Shown here: piece after piece, positions 34,138 through 43,012 of the stretch
How positions within the stretch are numbered: position 1 is the first letter of the stretch
How the letters are laid out: every line of letters begins with the position of its first letter
DNA from: Bin125 sp026705025
GTDB lineage: Bacteria > Chloroflexota > Dehalococcoidia > Bin125
Assembly (NCBI GenBank): GCA_026705025.1
Contig: JAPPBN010000030.1
Coordinates: forward strand, 29,484 to 93,483
Direction of reading: 5' to 3'
DNA length: 64,000 nt
Made by a program: the position numbers and the translations under genes
The notes under the pieces: model-generated
Told to the model about the DNA's origin: nothing
The model's database searches: none
The model's input: the letters and a program-made list of their open reading frames with translations, nothing else

Positions 34138-35808
34138 ATGACCTACGACTTCGACCTCGGCGCCTACAGCCGAACGATCACGACCTCCTCGCCCGAGGCG
34201 CAGACCTGGTTCGACCGCGGACTGATCTGGACCTACGGCTTCAACCACGACGAAGCCGTCCACTGCTTCCGACAGGCGGTCGCAGCCGACCCGGATTGCG
34301 CCATGGCTCACTGGGGCATCGCCTATGCGATCGGGCCCAACTACAACAAGCCGTGGGAGGCGTTCGGCCGGAAGGAAGTCGCCCAGGCGCTGACGACGGC
34401 CTACGAGGAAGCCAACCTTGCGGTGTCACTGTCCGACGAATGCACACCGGCGGAGCGCGACTTGGTTGCGGCGCTGCGCCACCGATATCCGCAGACGGAG
34501 CCGTTGGACGACATGATGGGCTGGGTCGACGACTACGCCGACGCCATGCGCGAGGTCTACCGCAACCACTCCGAAGACTCCGATATCGGCTCGCTGTTTG
34601 CAGAGGCGATGATGAATCGGACTCCCTGGTCGCTGTGGAATCTGGAGTCGGGCGAACCGGCGGACGGCGCCGACACGGTCGAGGCGCGCGAGGTGCTGGA
34701 GGGTGCCATGGCGCGCATCGCTCATTGCGGCGAGCCGCGGCATCCAGGCATCCTGCACATGTACATCCACCTGATGGAGATGTCGCCCTTCCCCGAGCTG
34801 GCCCTGCGGGCGGCCGACCAGTTGCGCGGGATCGCTCCCCACTCCGGACACCTGCAGCACATGGCGACGCACATCGACGTGCTCTGCGGTGACTACCTGA
34901 ACGTCGTCAACTGGAACGAGCGGGCAATCCAGGCCGACCGACCGTACGTGGAAGCGCGCGGGCCGTTCAACTTCTACACGATGTACCGGGCCCACAACTA
35001 TCACTTCAAAATCTACGGCGCGATGTTCCTCGGCCAGTTCGAGCCGGCGTTAGAGACCGCGCGGGCGATGCAGGGCGAGATTCCCGAGGAGCTTCTGCGG
35101 ATGGAGACGCCCAACATGGCCGACTGGCTGGAGGCGTTTGTGCCGATCGATCAGCACGTGCTGGTCCGGTTCGGCAAGTGGGAAGAGATCCTCGAACAGC
35201 CGCTGCCGGAGGACCGCGAGCTCTACTGCGTCACCACTGCGACGATGCGCTACGCGCGGGCGATCGCCCTGGCCACGCTGGGCCGGACCGACGAGGCGGT
35301 GGCCGAGGCGAAGGAGTTCGATCGCGCCTTCGAATTGGTGCCCGACACCCGCTACCAGTTCAACAATCCCAGCCGCGACATCCTCGCCATCGCGCAGGAG
35401 ATGATGCGCGGGGAGATCGCCTATCGGCAGGGCCAGTTCGACGCCGCCTTCACGCACCTGCGCCACGCGGTCGAGCTCGACGACCACCTGCACTACGACG
35501 AGCCCTGGGGCTGGATGCAGCCCGTCCGCCACGCGCTCGGAGCGCTGCTGCTGGAGCAGGACCAAGTGTCGGAGGCGCTCGACGTGTACCGCGCCGATCT
35601 GGGCTACGACTCATCGGTCAGCCGTCCCCGCCAGCACCTGGACAACGTCTGGGCGCTGGCAGGCTACGTGGAGTGCCTGGAGCGCACCGGCCAGGACGAC
35701 CTCGCCGCCGTCGCCCGCCAACGCCTCCACCTCGCCCAGGCCCGAGCCGACACCGAAGTCCAGTCCTCCTGCTTCTGCCGCCTCGACCTCGGCGAGTGCT
35801 GCGAGTAG
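34138..35808 (+). CDS. Tetratricopeptide-repeat protein with cysteine-rich C-terminus
   Basis: 556 residues from ATG 34138. N-terminal TPR-like pair (WFDRGLIWTYGFNHDEAVHC, FRQAVAADPDCAMAHWGIAY), further helical repeats through the protein (YARAIALATLGRTDEAVAEA; LRHAVELDDHLHYDEPWGWM) and many conserved His/Trp. It ends SSCFCRLDLGECCE, four Cys in 14 residues. It resembles cytosolic TPR proteins of unknown function found beside amino-acid and peptide catabolism genes. The tail could bind metal. Confidence 0.75.
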   Translation: MTYDFDLGAYSRTITTSSPEAQTWFDRGLIWTYGFNHDEAVHCFRQAVAADPDCAMAHWGIAYAIGPNYNKPWEAFGRKEVAQALTTAYEEANLAVSLSDECTPAERDLVAALRHRYPQTEPLDDMMGWVDDYADAMREVYRNHSEDSDIGSLFAEAMMNRTPWSLWNLESGEPADGADTVEAREVLEGAMARIAHCGEPRHPGILHMYIHLMEMSPFPELALRAADQLRGIAPHSGHLQHMATHIDVLCGDYLNVVNWNERAIQADRPYVEARGPFNFYTMYRAHNYHFKIYGAMFLGQFEPALETARAMQGEIPEELLRMETPNMADWLEAFVPIDQHVLVRFGKWEEILEQPLPEDRELYCVTTATMRYARAIALATLGRTDEAVAEAKEFDRAFELVPDTRYQFNNPSRDILAIAQEMMRGEIAYRQGQFDAAFTHLRHAVELDDHLHYDEPWGWMQPVRHALGALLLEQDQVSEALDVYRADLGYDSSVSRPRQHLDNVWALAGYVECLERTGQDDLAAVARQRLHLAQARADTEVQSSCFCRLDLGECCE

Positions 35809-35910
35809 TTGCCCATCGGAGTTCGCAGGAGACGATCTGACCTGCCTGGGCGGTGATTTTGGGCTAGTTTTGCTCAATTTCGTGTGCTGGACAGGGAATT
35901 TTGGCCGTTT

Positions 35911-35950
35911 GAGTCCAGATTTGTCCAGAAGAGTCCAGACCAGTCCGGGT
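35911..35950. repeat. Phased 10-bp repeat, ATCTGGA type, copy 2 (inverted)
   Basis: Blocks GAGTCCAGAT, TTGTCCAGAA, GAGTCCAGAC, CAGTCCGGGT with exact 10-bp period; the core TCCAGA is the reverse complement of the TCTGGA core at 19971-20011. AT-rich sequence with GCTAGTTTTGCTCA lies beside it, as CTAGTTGGTCAAAAC lies beside copy 1. Confidence 0.7.
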
Positions 35951-36056
35951 GTCGTGAGTGTGAGTGCGGGCCGATCCGGGTGAGTGCGGGAATGTCGGGG
36001 GTGGGGTCTAGGGGGTGGTCGGAGCATCGGAGCTCGGCACTCTGGGGTTGAGTCGT

Positions 36057-36240
36057 TCAGATGTTCTCATTGTATGCGGAGTCGGGGATGACGGGGTCGG
36101 TGGCCCCGGCGTCGAGGGCGGGGAACTGGTGGCGGATGTATGAAGTGTCGTCTTCGGAGAGGTCGTAGACGGGGAAGAACAGGGCATCGAGGCGGGTGCG
36201 GAGCTTGCGGCGCCCGGGTAGATCGCAGTAAAGGGGGGGG
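36057..36240 (-). pseudogene. C-terminal fragment of an Eco57I/PglX-type restriction-modification enzyme
   Basis: The frame ending at TGA 36057-36059 reads RRKLRTRLDALFFPVYDLSE then DDTSYIRHQFPALD. That is the characteristic C-terminus of type IIG and BREX PglX-like adenine methyltransferases (RxxLRxELDAL..LYGLs.DD..YIl..FP). Nothing upstream of about 36240 continues it, so only some 60 residues remain. A defence-gene remnant next to the OLD-type nuclease. Confidence 0.65.
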
Positions 36241-36386
36241 GCGACAGACGTTTGTCGTGCACATTTGGTCAGGGGTTGGTCATTGGGTTAGGGCCTAGAG
36301 AGTGCTTAGGAGTGGGTGGCGTGGATAGCGAGAACGCGATAGCATGCGTCAGCCGAAATTTTCGCTTTTGTGAACTGAGGGTAGAA

Positions 36387-38909
36387 ATGCAACTCGCGAC
36401 CGCCTACGTAAGATTCTATAAGGCATTCAACTACGACTACCTTCGGAAGGCTCACCCTGATTTTGAACCGGATCCCTGGGATGTTTTGGAAGACGGTCCA
36501 GCATATCCATACATCACAGTCCCCATCGAGTCGAAACTCACTTGCATTGTCGGTGCTAATGAAGCCGGCAAGAGTCAACTCCTCGACGCGATTCAGTTGG
36601 CGCTAAGCACGGAAACCCCAAAGCCGACCGACCTTTGCCGTTACTCGGAGTTCTTTACGGTGTCCGGAGAACCGCGCGTACCCGACGTCGGTCTCCACTT
36701 CAGCCAACTTACGGATGAGGAGTCAGTCGAACTCCAAGAAGTCGTTGGACGGCAGGGGGGTCCTGCGATCAAATCCTTCAGAATGTTCAAGGTTCATCCC
36801 AGGAAAATCTTGCTCTACTTCGACAATGAGGAGGAACCCCTAGACATTTCAGATCGCGGCGACGAGCTTGCCAAGCTTCTACCCGACGCTGTCAGAATTG
36901 AACCAACCTATGAACTCCCAGACAGTGTGCCCATCGGCGTGCTATTGCCGCCGGGTGCCGAGGGCTCTCTTGATATCGGGCTCGATCGAAGGGATCAGAT
37001 TGAATTCACTAAGCTGCTCCTGCCGATCATCGAGGCTGTACGCGAAGATGATGCAGAGACCACGGATCACACCGCGGTCATCGAGCCCCTGATCCAACAG
37101 ATCAGGAAGGTCGCCCCAATGAGCGAGCGCGATAGGAAGGAACTGCAGCAACGACAAGCGCTTGCGCGCGACCTACTGGTGGAGATTGCTGGGATCGGCC
37201 CGCAAGCAATCAGCGACCTTCAGCAAACATCGCCTGACGGAGGGTATGGTCATGCGAGCGCCATTGAGGCCAAGATGAACGGTCAACTGGGCGATGCGTT
37301 GAATCTAGCCAAATGGTGGAGTCAGGACAGCGAGTTCCGATTGAAGATAAACGCGCACGATCAACAGCTGTTGCTTACAGTCCGCGACAGAACGGGGAGC
37401 CAGTACACATTCGATGAGAGGAGTCATGGGTTGAAGTACTTTCTGAGTTATCTCATTCAGGCTCTGACGCACATGAGGTCCCGGACGGGACGAGAGATAC
37501 TCCTCATGGATGAACCGGATGCCTTTTTGTCGAATGAAGGGCAACAAGACCTGTTGCGCGTCTTCGCCGAGTTCACTAGGCCGATCGGAGATGCGCCGGG
37601 CGCTCAAGTCATATACGTCACGCATTCCCCCTTCCTCATCGACAAGAACCGCGGCGATCGCATTCGCGTGCTGGCGAAGGGCGATAGAGACGAAGGAGTG
37701 AGGGTCGTAAAAGATGTCGGCAAGAACCATTTTGAGCCCATCAGAACGGCGCTGGGGGGATTTGTTGGCGAGTCAGTCTTCATAGGGAACTGCAATCTCG
37801 TGGTGGAAGGAATGGCGGATCAGATTTATCTCGCCGGATTTTCCGAGATGATTAGTCAAAATGAGGAGGGCATTTCCGCGGAACATCTTGACCTCAATCG
37901 TGTAACCTTGGTCCCGGCTGGCGGTGCCTCGGAAGTTCCCTATCATGTCTATCTGGCCCGGGGCCGAGGTGCGGAGAAACCCGCGTTGGTTGTCCTGCTC
38001 GATGGAGATCAAGCCGGAGATGATGCGGTTAGGAAGCTAAGGAGGGGAGGGCCGGGCAACAAGATGCTGCTAGAAGATAAGTACATTGCGCAGCTCAAGC
38101 CAAGCGAGGCTCTCGAGGTTTCAAGTGATCTAGAGCATGGCGCGTTGGCGACCGAGGATTTGATTCCTGTTGAGTTGGGGGTGAAGGCCGCGAAAGCCTA
38201 TTTGACGACAATGAAAGTGCCATACCGCGCGGATCTACTCACACCGCAATCCGTGAAGCAGCACCTTGAGGATGCCAAGGGAGTATTCGAGGCGATCGAA
38301 AGTGTCGTCGAGGGTGCGATCCAAGGATCGGGCCAAGATGAGGTGAGCGAATTCAGGCTATACAAGGTCGCATTTGCTCGTCATGTGGTCGAAGAGTGTC
38401 GAAGGGGCAATGGTGATTTGAGAGCCAAGACCCTTTCGCGATTCAAAGTACTGTTCAGATCGCTTACTAGCATGCAACGCGAAGCGGAATATGAGCGGGC
38501 ACAAGAGGCAATCACGTCCCGCATAGATCGAGAAGTCACGAAGTTTATCAAGGATTGGTTTTCACATGTTACGAAGTCAGATGTGAACACCTTGCTGGAG
38601 AGGCTTGGCTACGTCATCGACGACTCAGTAGCCGGAGAGGCGACTGCTCGAGCGATGTCTCAACTGCGAGTTGAGTTCAATCTGGATGTGAATCCCAATG
38701 AACGAATCAAGGTAGGTGATCTTGAGGGATTGAGAGTCAGGCTCATGGGTCTCAAGGACGCCGGAATTCAAGAATCACAACTCGAGTCGATCACATCGAC
38801 GGAAGATGAGTCTACGATTGTGGGATCTGGCGCCGCCGCAGGGGCCACTAATGAAGATGAGATTGATCCGTCCGAGGGAGGCGGCAGTGCCGCGAACCTT
38901 GCTTCCTAG
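36387..38909 (+). CDS. OLD-family ATPase/TOPRIM nuclease
   Basis: 840 residues from ATG 36387. Walker A GANEAGKSQLLDAI near residue 55, Walker B ILLMDEPDAFLS, THSPFLID switch, then the TOPRIM part with LVVEGMADQIYLAGF and VVLLDGDQAGDDAVRK. This is the SMC-like ATPase plus TOPRIM nuclease layout of OLD proteins, which act in phage defence (alone or with a UvrD-like partner as in Gabija). No helicase partner is adjacent. The gene is clearly AT-richer with different codon use from its neighbours, so it was probably acquired horizontally. Confidence 0.87.
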   Translation: MQLATAYVRFYKAFNYDYLRKAHPDFEPDPWDVLEDGPAYPYITVPIESKLTCIVGANEAGKSQLLDAIQLALSTETPKPTDLCRYSEFFTVSGEPRVPDVGLHFSQLTDEESVELQEVVGRQGGPAIKSFRMFKVHPRKILLYFDNEEEPLDISDRGDELAKLLPDAVRIEPTYELPDSVPIGVLLPPGAEGSLDIGLDRRDQIEFTKLLLPIIEAVREDDAETTDHTAVIEPLIQQIRKVAPMSERDRKELQQRQALARDLLVEIAGIGPQAISDLQQTSPDGGYGHASAIEAKMNGQLGDALNLAKWWSQDSEFRLKINAHDQQLLLTVRDRTGSQYTFDERSHGLKYFLSYLIQALTHMRSRTGREILLMDEPDAFLSNEGQQDLLRVFAEFTRPIGDAPGAQVIYVTHSPFLIDKNRGDRIRVLAKGDRDEGVRVVKDVGKNHFEPIRTALGGFVGESVFIGNCNLVVEGMADQIYLAGFSEMISQNEEGISAEHLDLNRVTLVPAGGASEVPYHVYLARGRGAEKPALVVLLDGDQAGDDAVRKLRRGGPGNKMLLEDKYIAQLKPSEALEVSSDLEHGALATEDLIPVELGVKAAKAYLTTMKVPYRADLLTPQSVKQHLEDAKGVFEAIESVVEGAIQGSGQDEVSEFRLYKVAFARHVVEECRRGNGDLRAKTLSRFKVLFRSLTSMQREAEYERAQEAITSRIDREVTKFIKDWFSHVTKSDVNTLLERLGYVIDDSVAGEATARAMSQLRVEFNLDVNPNERIKVGDLEGLRVRLMGLKDAGIQESQLESITSTEDESTIVGSGAAAGATNEDEIDPSEGGGSAANLAS

Positions 38910-39238
38910 TCACGTTCTCATGCGAAGCCAGGTGTTGAATCGGACGAGATCGGTCGGTCGGTCAGCATCTTGTGCCTGTGCAAGAGGCGTTGGTCGCTGG
39001 TCCGCGTCGGTCAAGCTTCGGCCAACTCTTGCGAAGTTGCGCAAGGCCTCGCACGGTGGCGAGGACGGAGAATTCTCAGCCGCCCGACCACGCTGATTCC
39101 GCCGTCGACGCGATCTCCCCACCAATCGAACACGCGACCTCCGTCAAGTCCGACAGCACGAGCGTCGCCCCCCGCCCGTCCGACGCAATATCCGCTACGA
39201 TAAGAACATACGTACCGTCTACTGAGAGGCCTGACCCG
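38910..39238. other. Intergenic region after the OLD-type gene
   Basis: No intact gene. Holds an lhgO 3' fragment (39076-39126) and, from about 39180, an AT-richer stretch (AATATCCGCTACGATAAGAA) that may be the promoter of the next small gene. Confidence 0.5.
39076..39126 (-). pseudogene. Residual 3' end of a second lhgO-like gene
   Basis: The minus strand reads IGGEIASTAESAWSGG and stop. It matches the C-terminus of the FAD oxidoreductase at 39640 (IGEEIASTAESAWLGG), but most third codon positions differ. It is therefore an old or foreign copy and not a fresh duplication. Confidence 0.6.
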
Positions 39239-39553
39239 ATGCGCAACCCATTCCACCTCCGAGCCAACATCGACCGACTCTGGCGGCGCTCCGCCGACCA
39301 CAACCCCGGCTACGTCCGCGTCGCTGCTCTCGACGCCATCGTCCGCGAGCTCTACGCGCCTAACGAGCGCGCCCGCGCCAACTACCAGCTCTACCTCGCC
39401 ACCGACCCCTTCGACGTCGCCCGGCACAAGCTCCGCGACCTCTACGACCGGGCTGCCCTGTCCGCCCCCACACTATTCGAAGTCGCCCCCGCGCAGGCGG
39501 GGGCCGTCCCCGAGGAGGAAGAACAGCCCGAAGACGACGACGACCCCTTGTAA
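39239..39553 (+). CDS. Hypothetical protein with acidic C-terminus
   Basis: 104 residues from ATG 39239. N-terminal MRNPFHLRANIDRLWRRSAD, then RVAALDAIVRELYAPNERAR and a strongly acidic end (EEEEQPEDDDD). No family recognised. Codon use is GC-rich like the core genome, in contrast with the OLD-type gene. Confidence 0.5.
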   Translation: MRNPFHLRANIDRLWRRSADHNPGYVRVAALDAIVRELYAPNERARANYQLYLATDPFDVARHKLRDLYDRAALSAPTLFEVAPAQAGAVPEEEEQPEDDDDPL

Positions 39554-39639
39554 CTGCCCCACCCAGCACCACCGTTTTTTTCTTTTTCCAGTCCACCGAC
39601 CACCTGGCTCTGCCGTGCCTGACCGCTACCTCAGCCGCA

Positions 39640-40878
39640 TCAAGCGGACGAACCGCCCAACCAGGCCGACTCGGCCGTTGAGGCGATCTCTTCGCCGATC
39701 AGCAGCGACGCTGTCGCGCCGGGACTTGGCGCGTTCAGGATGTGAATCAGGCGATCCTGGTGGGCGATTTCGAAGTCGTCGGCGAGGGTTCCGTCTCGGC
39801 GGAGGGCCTGGGCTCGGACTCCGGCTCCTCCCCGGACGAGTTGGTCGGGTTCGAGGTTGGGCATCAGGCGCTGGAGGGCGCTGACGAAGGCGGACTTGTT
39901 GGCGCTGCGCCAGACTTCGCCGAGGCCGGTTTGCCAGTGGTCGCGGGCGAGGCGGAGGAAGCCGGGCCAGGTGAGCGACTCGGCGGCGTCGCGGAGGGCG
40001 ACGTCGCGCCAGCGGTAGCCCTCGCGCTTGAGGGCGAGGACGGCGTTGGGTCCGGCCTCGACGCTGCCGTCCAGGCGTCGGGTGAAGTGAACGCCGAGGA
40101 AGGGGAAGGCCGGGTCGGGGACGGGATAGATGAGGTTCTTGAGCATCCCGCGGGCTGCGGGCACGAGGTCGTAGTACTCGCCGCGGAAGGGCACGATGCG
40201 CAGGTTCCGAGCCTCGGGCGCGCCGGAGCGTCGGGCGATGCGGTCGGCCTGGAGTCCGGCGCAGTTGACGGCGTACCTGGCGCGGACGATACCGGTCGTG
40301 GTGGCGAGCTGGACGCCCTCGGCGTCGACTCGGACGCCCGAGACGCGCGAGCGCAGACGCACCGATCCGCCGGCGGACTCGAGCAGTTCGCGGTACTTCT
40401 CGCAGACGCCTCGATAGTCGGCGATGCCGGTTGAGGGGATGTGCAGGGCGGCGACGCCGGCGGCGTTGGGCTCGAACTCGGCCAGCTCGTCAGGTCCGAG
40501 TTCGCGGATGTCCGGGACGCCGTTGGCGTCGCCGCGGCGGTGCAGATCGCGCATGCGCTCGAGTTCGGACTCGTGCGTGGCGACGACGACCTTGCCGCAG
40601 CGCTCGGCGCCGATCCCGTGCTCGTCGCAGAACGCGTACATGCGCTCGGCGCCGGCGACGGCCATGCGCGCCTTGGCCGAGCCGGGACGGTAGTAGAGGC
40701 CGGAGTGGATCACGCCCGAGTTGTTGCCACTCTGGTGTCGCCCAACGCCCGATTCCTGCTCCAGCGAGACGACGCGCAGCCCCTCATGCTTCGTCGCAAG
40801 CGCCATGGCGGTCGAGAGTCCAAGGATGCCGGCTCCGATGACGGCGACGTCGGCCGTGTCGGAGTTGTGGTCAGACAC
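39640..40878 (-). CDS. lhgO: FAD-dependent oxidoreductase, L-2-hydroxyglutarate oxidase-like
   Basis: 412 residues from GTG 40878. FAD-binding DVAVIGAGILGLSTAMALA at residues 9-27, then HQSGNNSGVIHSGLYYRPGS and KARMAVAGAERMY, the LhgO/YgaF signature. It oxidises L-2-hydroxyglutarate to 2-oxoglutarate, passing electrons to the quinone pool. The GTG overlaps the selD stop by 8 nt, so the two are translationally coupled; why these functions go together is not obvious. An upstream in-frame extension was rejected since it lies within selD. Confidence 0.87.
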   Translation of the reverse strand: MSDHNSDTADVAVIGAGILGLSTAMALATKHEGLRVVSLEQESGVGRHQSGNNSGVIHSGLYYRPGSAKARMAVAGAERMYAFCDEHGIGAERCGKVVVATHESELERMRDLHRRGDANGVPDIRELGPDELAEFEPNAAGVAALHIPSTGIADYRGVCEKYRELLESAGGSVRLRSRVSGVRVDAEGVQLATTTGIVRARYAVNCAGLQADRIARRSGAPEARNLRIVPFRGEYYDLVPAARGMLKNLIYPVPDPAFPFLGVHFTRRLDGSVEAGPNAVLALKREGYRWRDVALRDAAESLTWPGFLRLARDHWQTGLGEVWRSANKSAFVSALQRLMPNLEPDQLVRGGAGVRAQALRRDGTLADDFEIAHQDRLIHILNAPSPGATASLLIGEEIASTAESAWLGGSSA

Positions 40879-41974
40879 GCGGAGCCTCGGTCGGCACGAC
40901 GCTGAGGCGGCCGCCGTCGGCGGCTTCTGTGACTCGGGCGATGGGTGTCGCCGTGACCCCACGCTCTTGCAGCTCGTTGATCAGGTGGGGGGCTTCGACG
41001 ATTCCGGCGGCGATCAGCAAGCCTCCGGAGGTCTGGGGGTCGTAGAGGAGGGCTTCCTCGAACGTGGTGAGCTCCCGGCTGCCTTTGACGGTCAGGCGGG
41101 CTCCGTAGTAGTCGCGATTGCGGGACTGTCCGCCTGAGCCGAATCCGGCCGCGACGGCTTCGGAGAGGCCTCCCAGCGCGGGGGGCGCGCCGAGATCGAT
41201 CTCGATGGCGGCGTCGCTCAGTTCGGCCATCTCGTGCAGGTGTCCGGCGAGGCCGAAGCCGGTCACGTCGGCGATGGCGTGCACACCGGCGGCGAGGTCG
41301 GGTTCGGTCGCGGCCTCGGCGGCGTCGCGGTTGAGGGTCATCATCTGGGCGATGGCGGCGTCCCAGTGTTGCTCGGAGACTGCGCCCTGTTGGTTCGCGC
41401 CGATCAGGACTCCGGTGCCGATCTCCTTGGTCAGGATGATCGTGTCGCCTGGCTGCGCGCCGCCGGTCGTGCGGATCAACTCGCGTGCGACTTCGCCGGT
41501 GACGGCGAGCCCGTACTTGGGTTCCTCGTCGATGATCGTGTGTCCTCCGGCGATGACCGCGCCCGCTTCGCGCACCTTGTCGGCGCCGCCGCGCAGGACG
41601 TCGGCGATGATGTCGGGCGGAAGATCCTCGGGGAAGGCGGCGATGTTGAGCGCGAACAGCACGCGTCCACCCATCGCGTAGACGTCGGACATGGCGTTGG
41701 CGGCCGCGATCGCGCCGAATTGGTAGGGGTCGTCGACCAGCGGGGCGAAGAAGTCGAGCGTCTGCACCAGCGCGCGTTCGTCGTCGATGGCGTAGACGGC
41801 GGCGTCGTCGGGGCGTGCGAGGCCGACGAGCAACTGGGGATGCTCGGATGGCGGGAACTGGGGACCGAGATGGCTCAACACGTGAGCCAGGCCTTCAGGG
41901 CCGAACTTGGAGCCTCAACCGCCGCAGCGGGCGAGGTCGGTGAGGCGGATGGCTCGACTGTCGCGATCGGACAT
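40871..41974 (-). CDS. selD: Selenide, water dikinase (selenophosphate synthase) with in-frame UGA as Sec20
   Basis: 367 residues when the TGA at 41915-41917 is read as selenocysteine. ATG 41974 has GGAGG at 41985-41989. The N-terminus reads IRLTDLARCGG-U-GSKFGPE, the SelD catalytic motif (C/U-G-C/S-K; Cys17 in E. coli) with Sec. DDAAVYAID and LVDDPYQFGAIAAANAMSDV bind ATP and Mg, and PQTSGGLLIA is near the end. It makes selenophosphate from selenide and ATP, the Se donor for Sec-tRNA. A start after the UGA would delete the active site. Coupled to lhgO and divergent from ogt. Confidence 0.93.
41872..41914 (-). promoter_or_regulatory. Putative bacterial SECIS of selD
   Basis: The 43 nt after the UGA can fold with outer pairs GGCUC / GAGCC and an inner stem GGCC / GGCC closing a CUGAA loop 17-21 nt after the UGA. 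Position fits bacterial SECIS rules; the sequence differs from the DsbA-like hairpins. Folding was done by eye. Confidence 0.55.
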
Positions 41975-42074
41975 GTGCGGGCACCCTCCTGTCTGAGTCG
42001 CAGCCTATCGCGGTGATGTGGAGGATCTTCAATAGTACTTGCGTTCTGGTACCGGTGACCGTAGCCTGTCGCAG

Positions 42075-42626
42075 ATGAGCATGATGAGGAACGCCGATAT
42101 GGATGAGCACTGTTGGATTGACACGCCACTGGGGACGATGTATCTCGCGATTCGTAACGGCGCGCTGCAAGAGGCGGGGTTCGTCGACACCTGGGCGCGC
42201 CCGGTGTTGTCGCCGGACGCCGAGGAGGCAAGCGAGGACTTGTCGAGCGAGGCGCAGCTCGTGCGGGACGCGGTCGCCGGCTACTTCGAAGGTGACATCG
42301 AAGCGATCGAGTCGATCACGATCCAACCCGAAGGCACCGACTTCCAGCGTGCCGTTTGGCAGGCGATTCGCGAGGTGCCGGCCGGTCAGACGGTGTCGTA
42401 CCAGGACATCGCCCGAGCGGTTGGTAAACCGTCGGCGTATCGGGCGGTGGGAACGGCGACCGGTCGCAATCCAGTCGGGATCGCGGTCCCTTGCCACCGG
42501 ATTGTGCGTTCGGATGGCGGCCTCGGCGGATACGGCGGCGGGCTGCATCGCAAGGAGTGGTTCCTCGAACACGAACGCAAGAGTCTGAGAACCAGCAAGC
42601 AACCCAGCAAGAACGGACACGACTGA
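42075..42626 (+). CDS. ogt: Methylated-DNA--protein-cysteine methyltransferase
   Basis: 183 residues. The alkyl acceptor motif is VPCHRIVRSDGGLGGYGGG, preceded by the helix-turn-helix TDFQRAVWQAIREVPAGQTV and QDIARAVGKPSAYRAVG. It removes O6-alkyl groups from guanine in a suicide reaction. ATG 42075 was taken; internal ATGs at 42084, 42087 and 42099 are possible. First gene of a cluster whose members overlap by one to four nucleotides. Confidence 0.93.
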   Translation: MSMMRNADMDEHCWIDTPLGTMYLAIRNGALQEAGFVDTWARPVLSPDAEEASEDLSSEAQLVRDAVAGYFEGDIEAIESITIQPEGTDFQRAVWQAIREVPAGQTVSYQDIARAVGKPSAYRAVGTATGRNPVGIAVPCHRIVRSDGGLGGYGGGLHRKEWFLEHERKSLRTSKQPSKNGHD

Positions 42627-43012
42627 TGGCTTCAACTTCCGACCCCGGCGTCGCAGAGGCGTTGGCCAACGATCTGGTGATCGATATCACGACGATTGGC
42701 CGCTCTAGCGGCGAGGCGAAGCGACTCGAAATCTGGTTCCACAACGTCGACGATCGGTACTACATCACGGGTCGGCCTGGACCCAGATCGTGGTATGCGA
42801 ACGTGCTCGCCAATCCGGCGATCACGTTTCATTTCAAGGAATCGACCGAGGCCGACCTTGAGGGCACTGCCAGAGCCGTAACCGATGCGGCCGAGAAGCG
42901 GGCATTCTTTCTCACGGCCAGGAAGCTGAGCGAATATATCAACGAGGACAACGTCCAGGAGTGGGTTGAAGGCTCGCCGTTGATCGAGGTGGTGTTCGAC
43001 GAGCGAGAGTAA
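42626..43012 (+). CDS. Deazaflavin-type nitroreductase family (DUF385-like) protein
   Basis: 128 residues; ATG 42626 shares an A with the ogt stop (TGATG). Pattern DLVIDITTIGRSSGEAKRLE, WFHNVDDRYYITGRPGPRSW and NVLANPAITFHF is typical of split-barrel F420/DUF385 proteins. It may reduce substrates with F420H2; cofactor not proven. Confidence 0.75.
   Translation: MASTSDPGVAEALANDLVIDITTIGRSSGEAKRLEIWFHNVDDRYYITGRPGPRSWYANVLANPAITFHFKESTEADLEGTARAVTDAAEKRAFFLTARKLSEYINEDNVQEWVEGSPLIEVVFDERE

Larger units (their letters stand above)
35809..36386. other. Intergenic region between TPR and OLD-type genes
   Basis: No intact gene. Contains the second phased 10-bp array (35911-35950), a restriction-enzyme fragment (36057-36240) ending in a run of nine G at 36233-36241, and the promoter region of the nuclease gene. 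Confidence 0.6.

Noticed and set aside
39076..39690. lhgO 3' end repeat as an att site of a recently integrated element
   Set aside because: The two copies differ at many synonymous sites, unlike a recent attL/attR pair, and no integrase is present.
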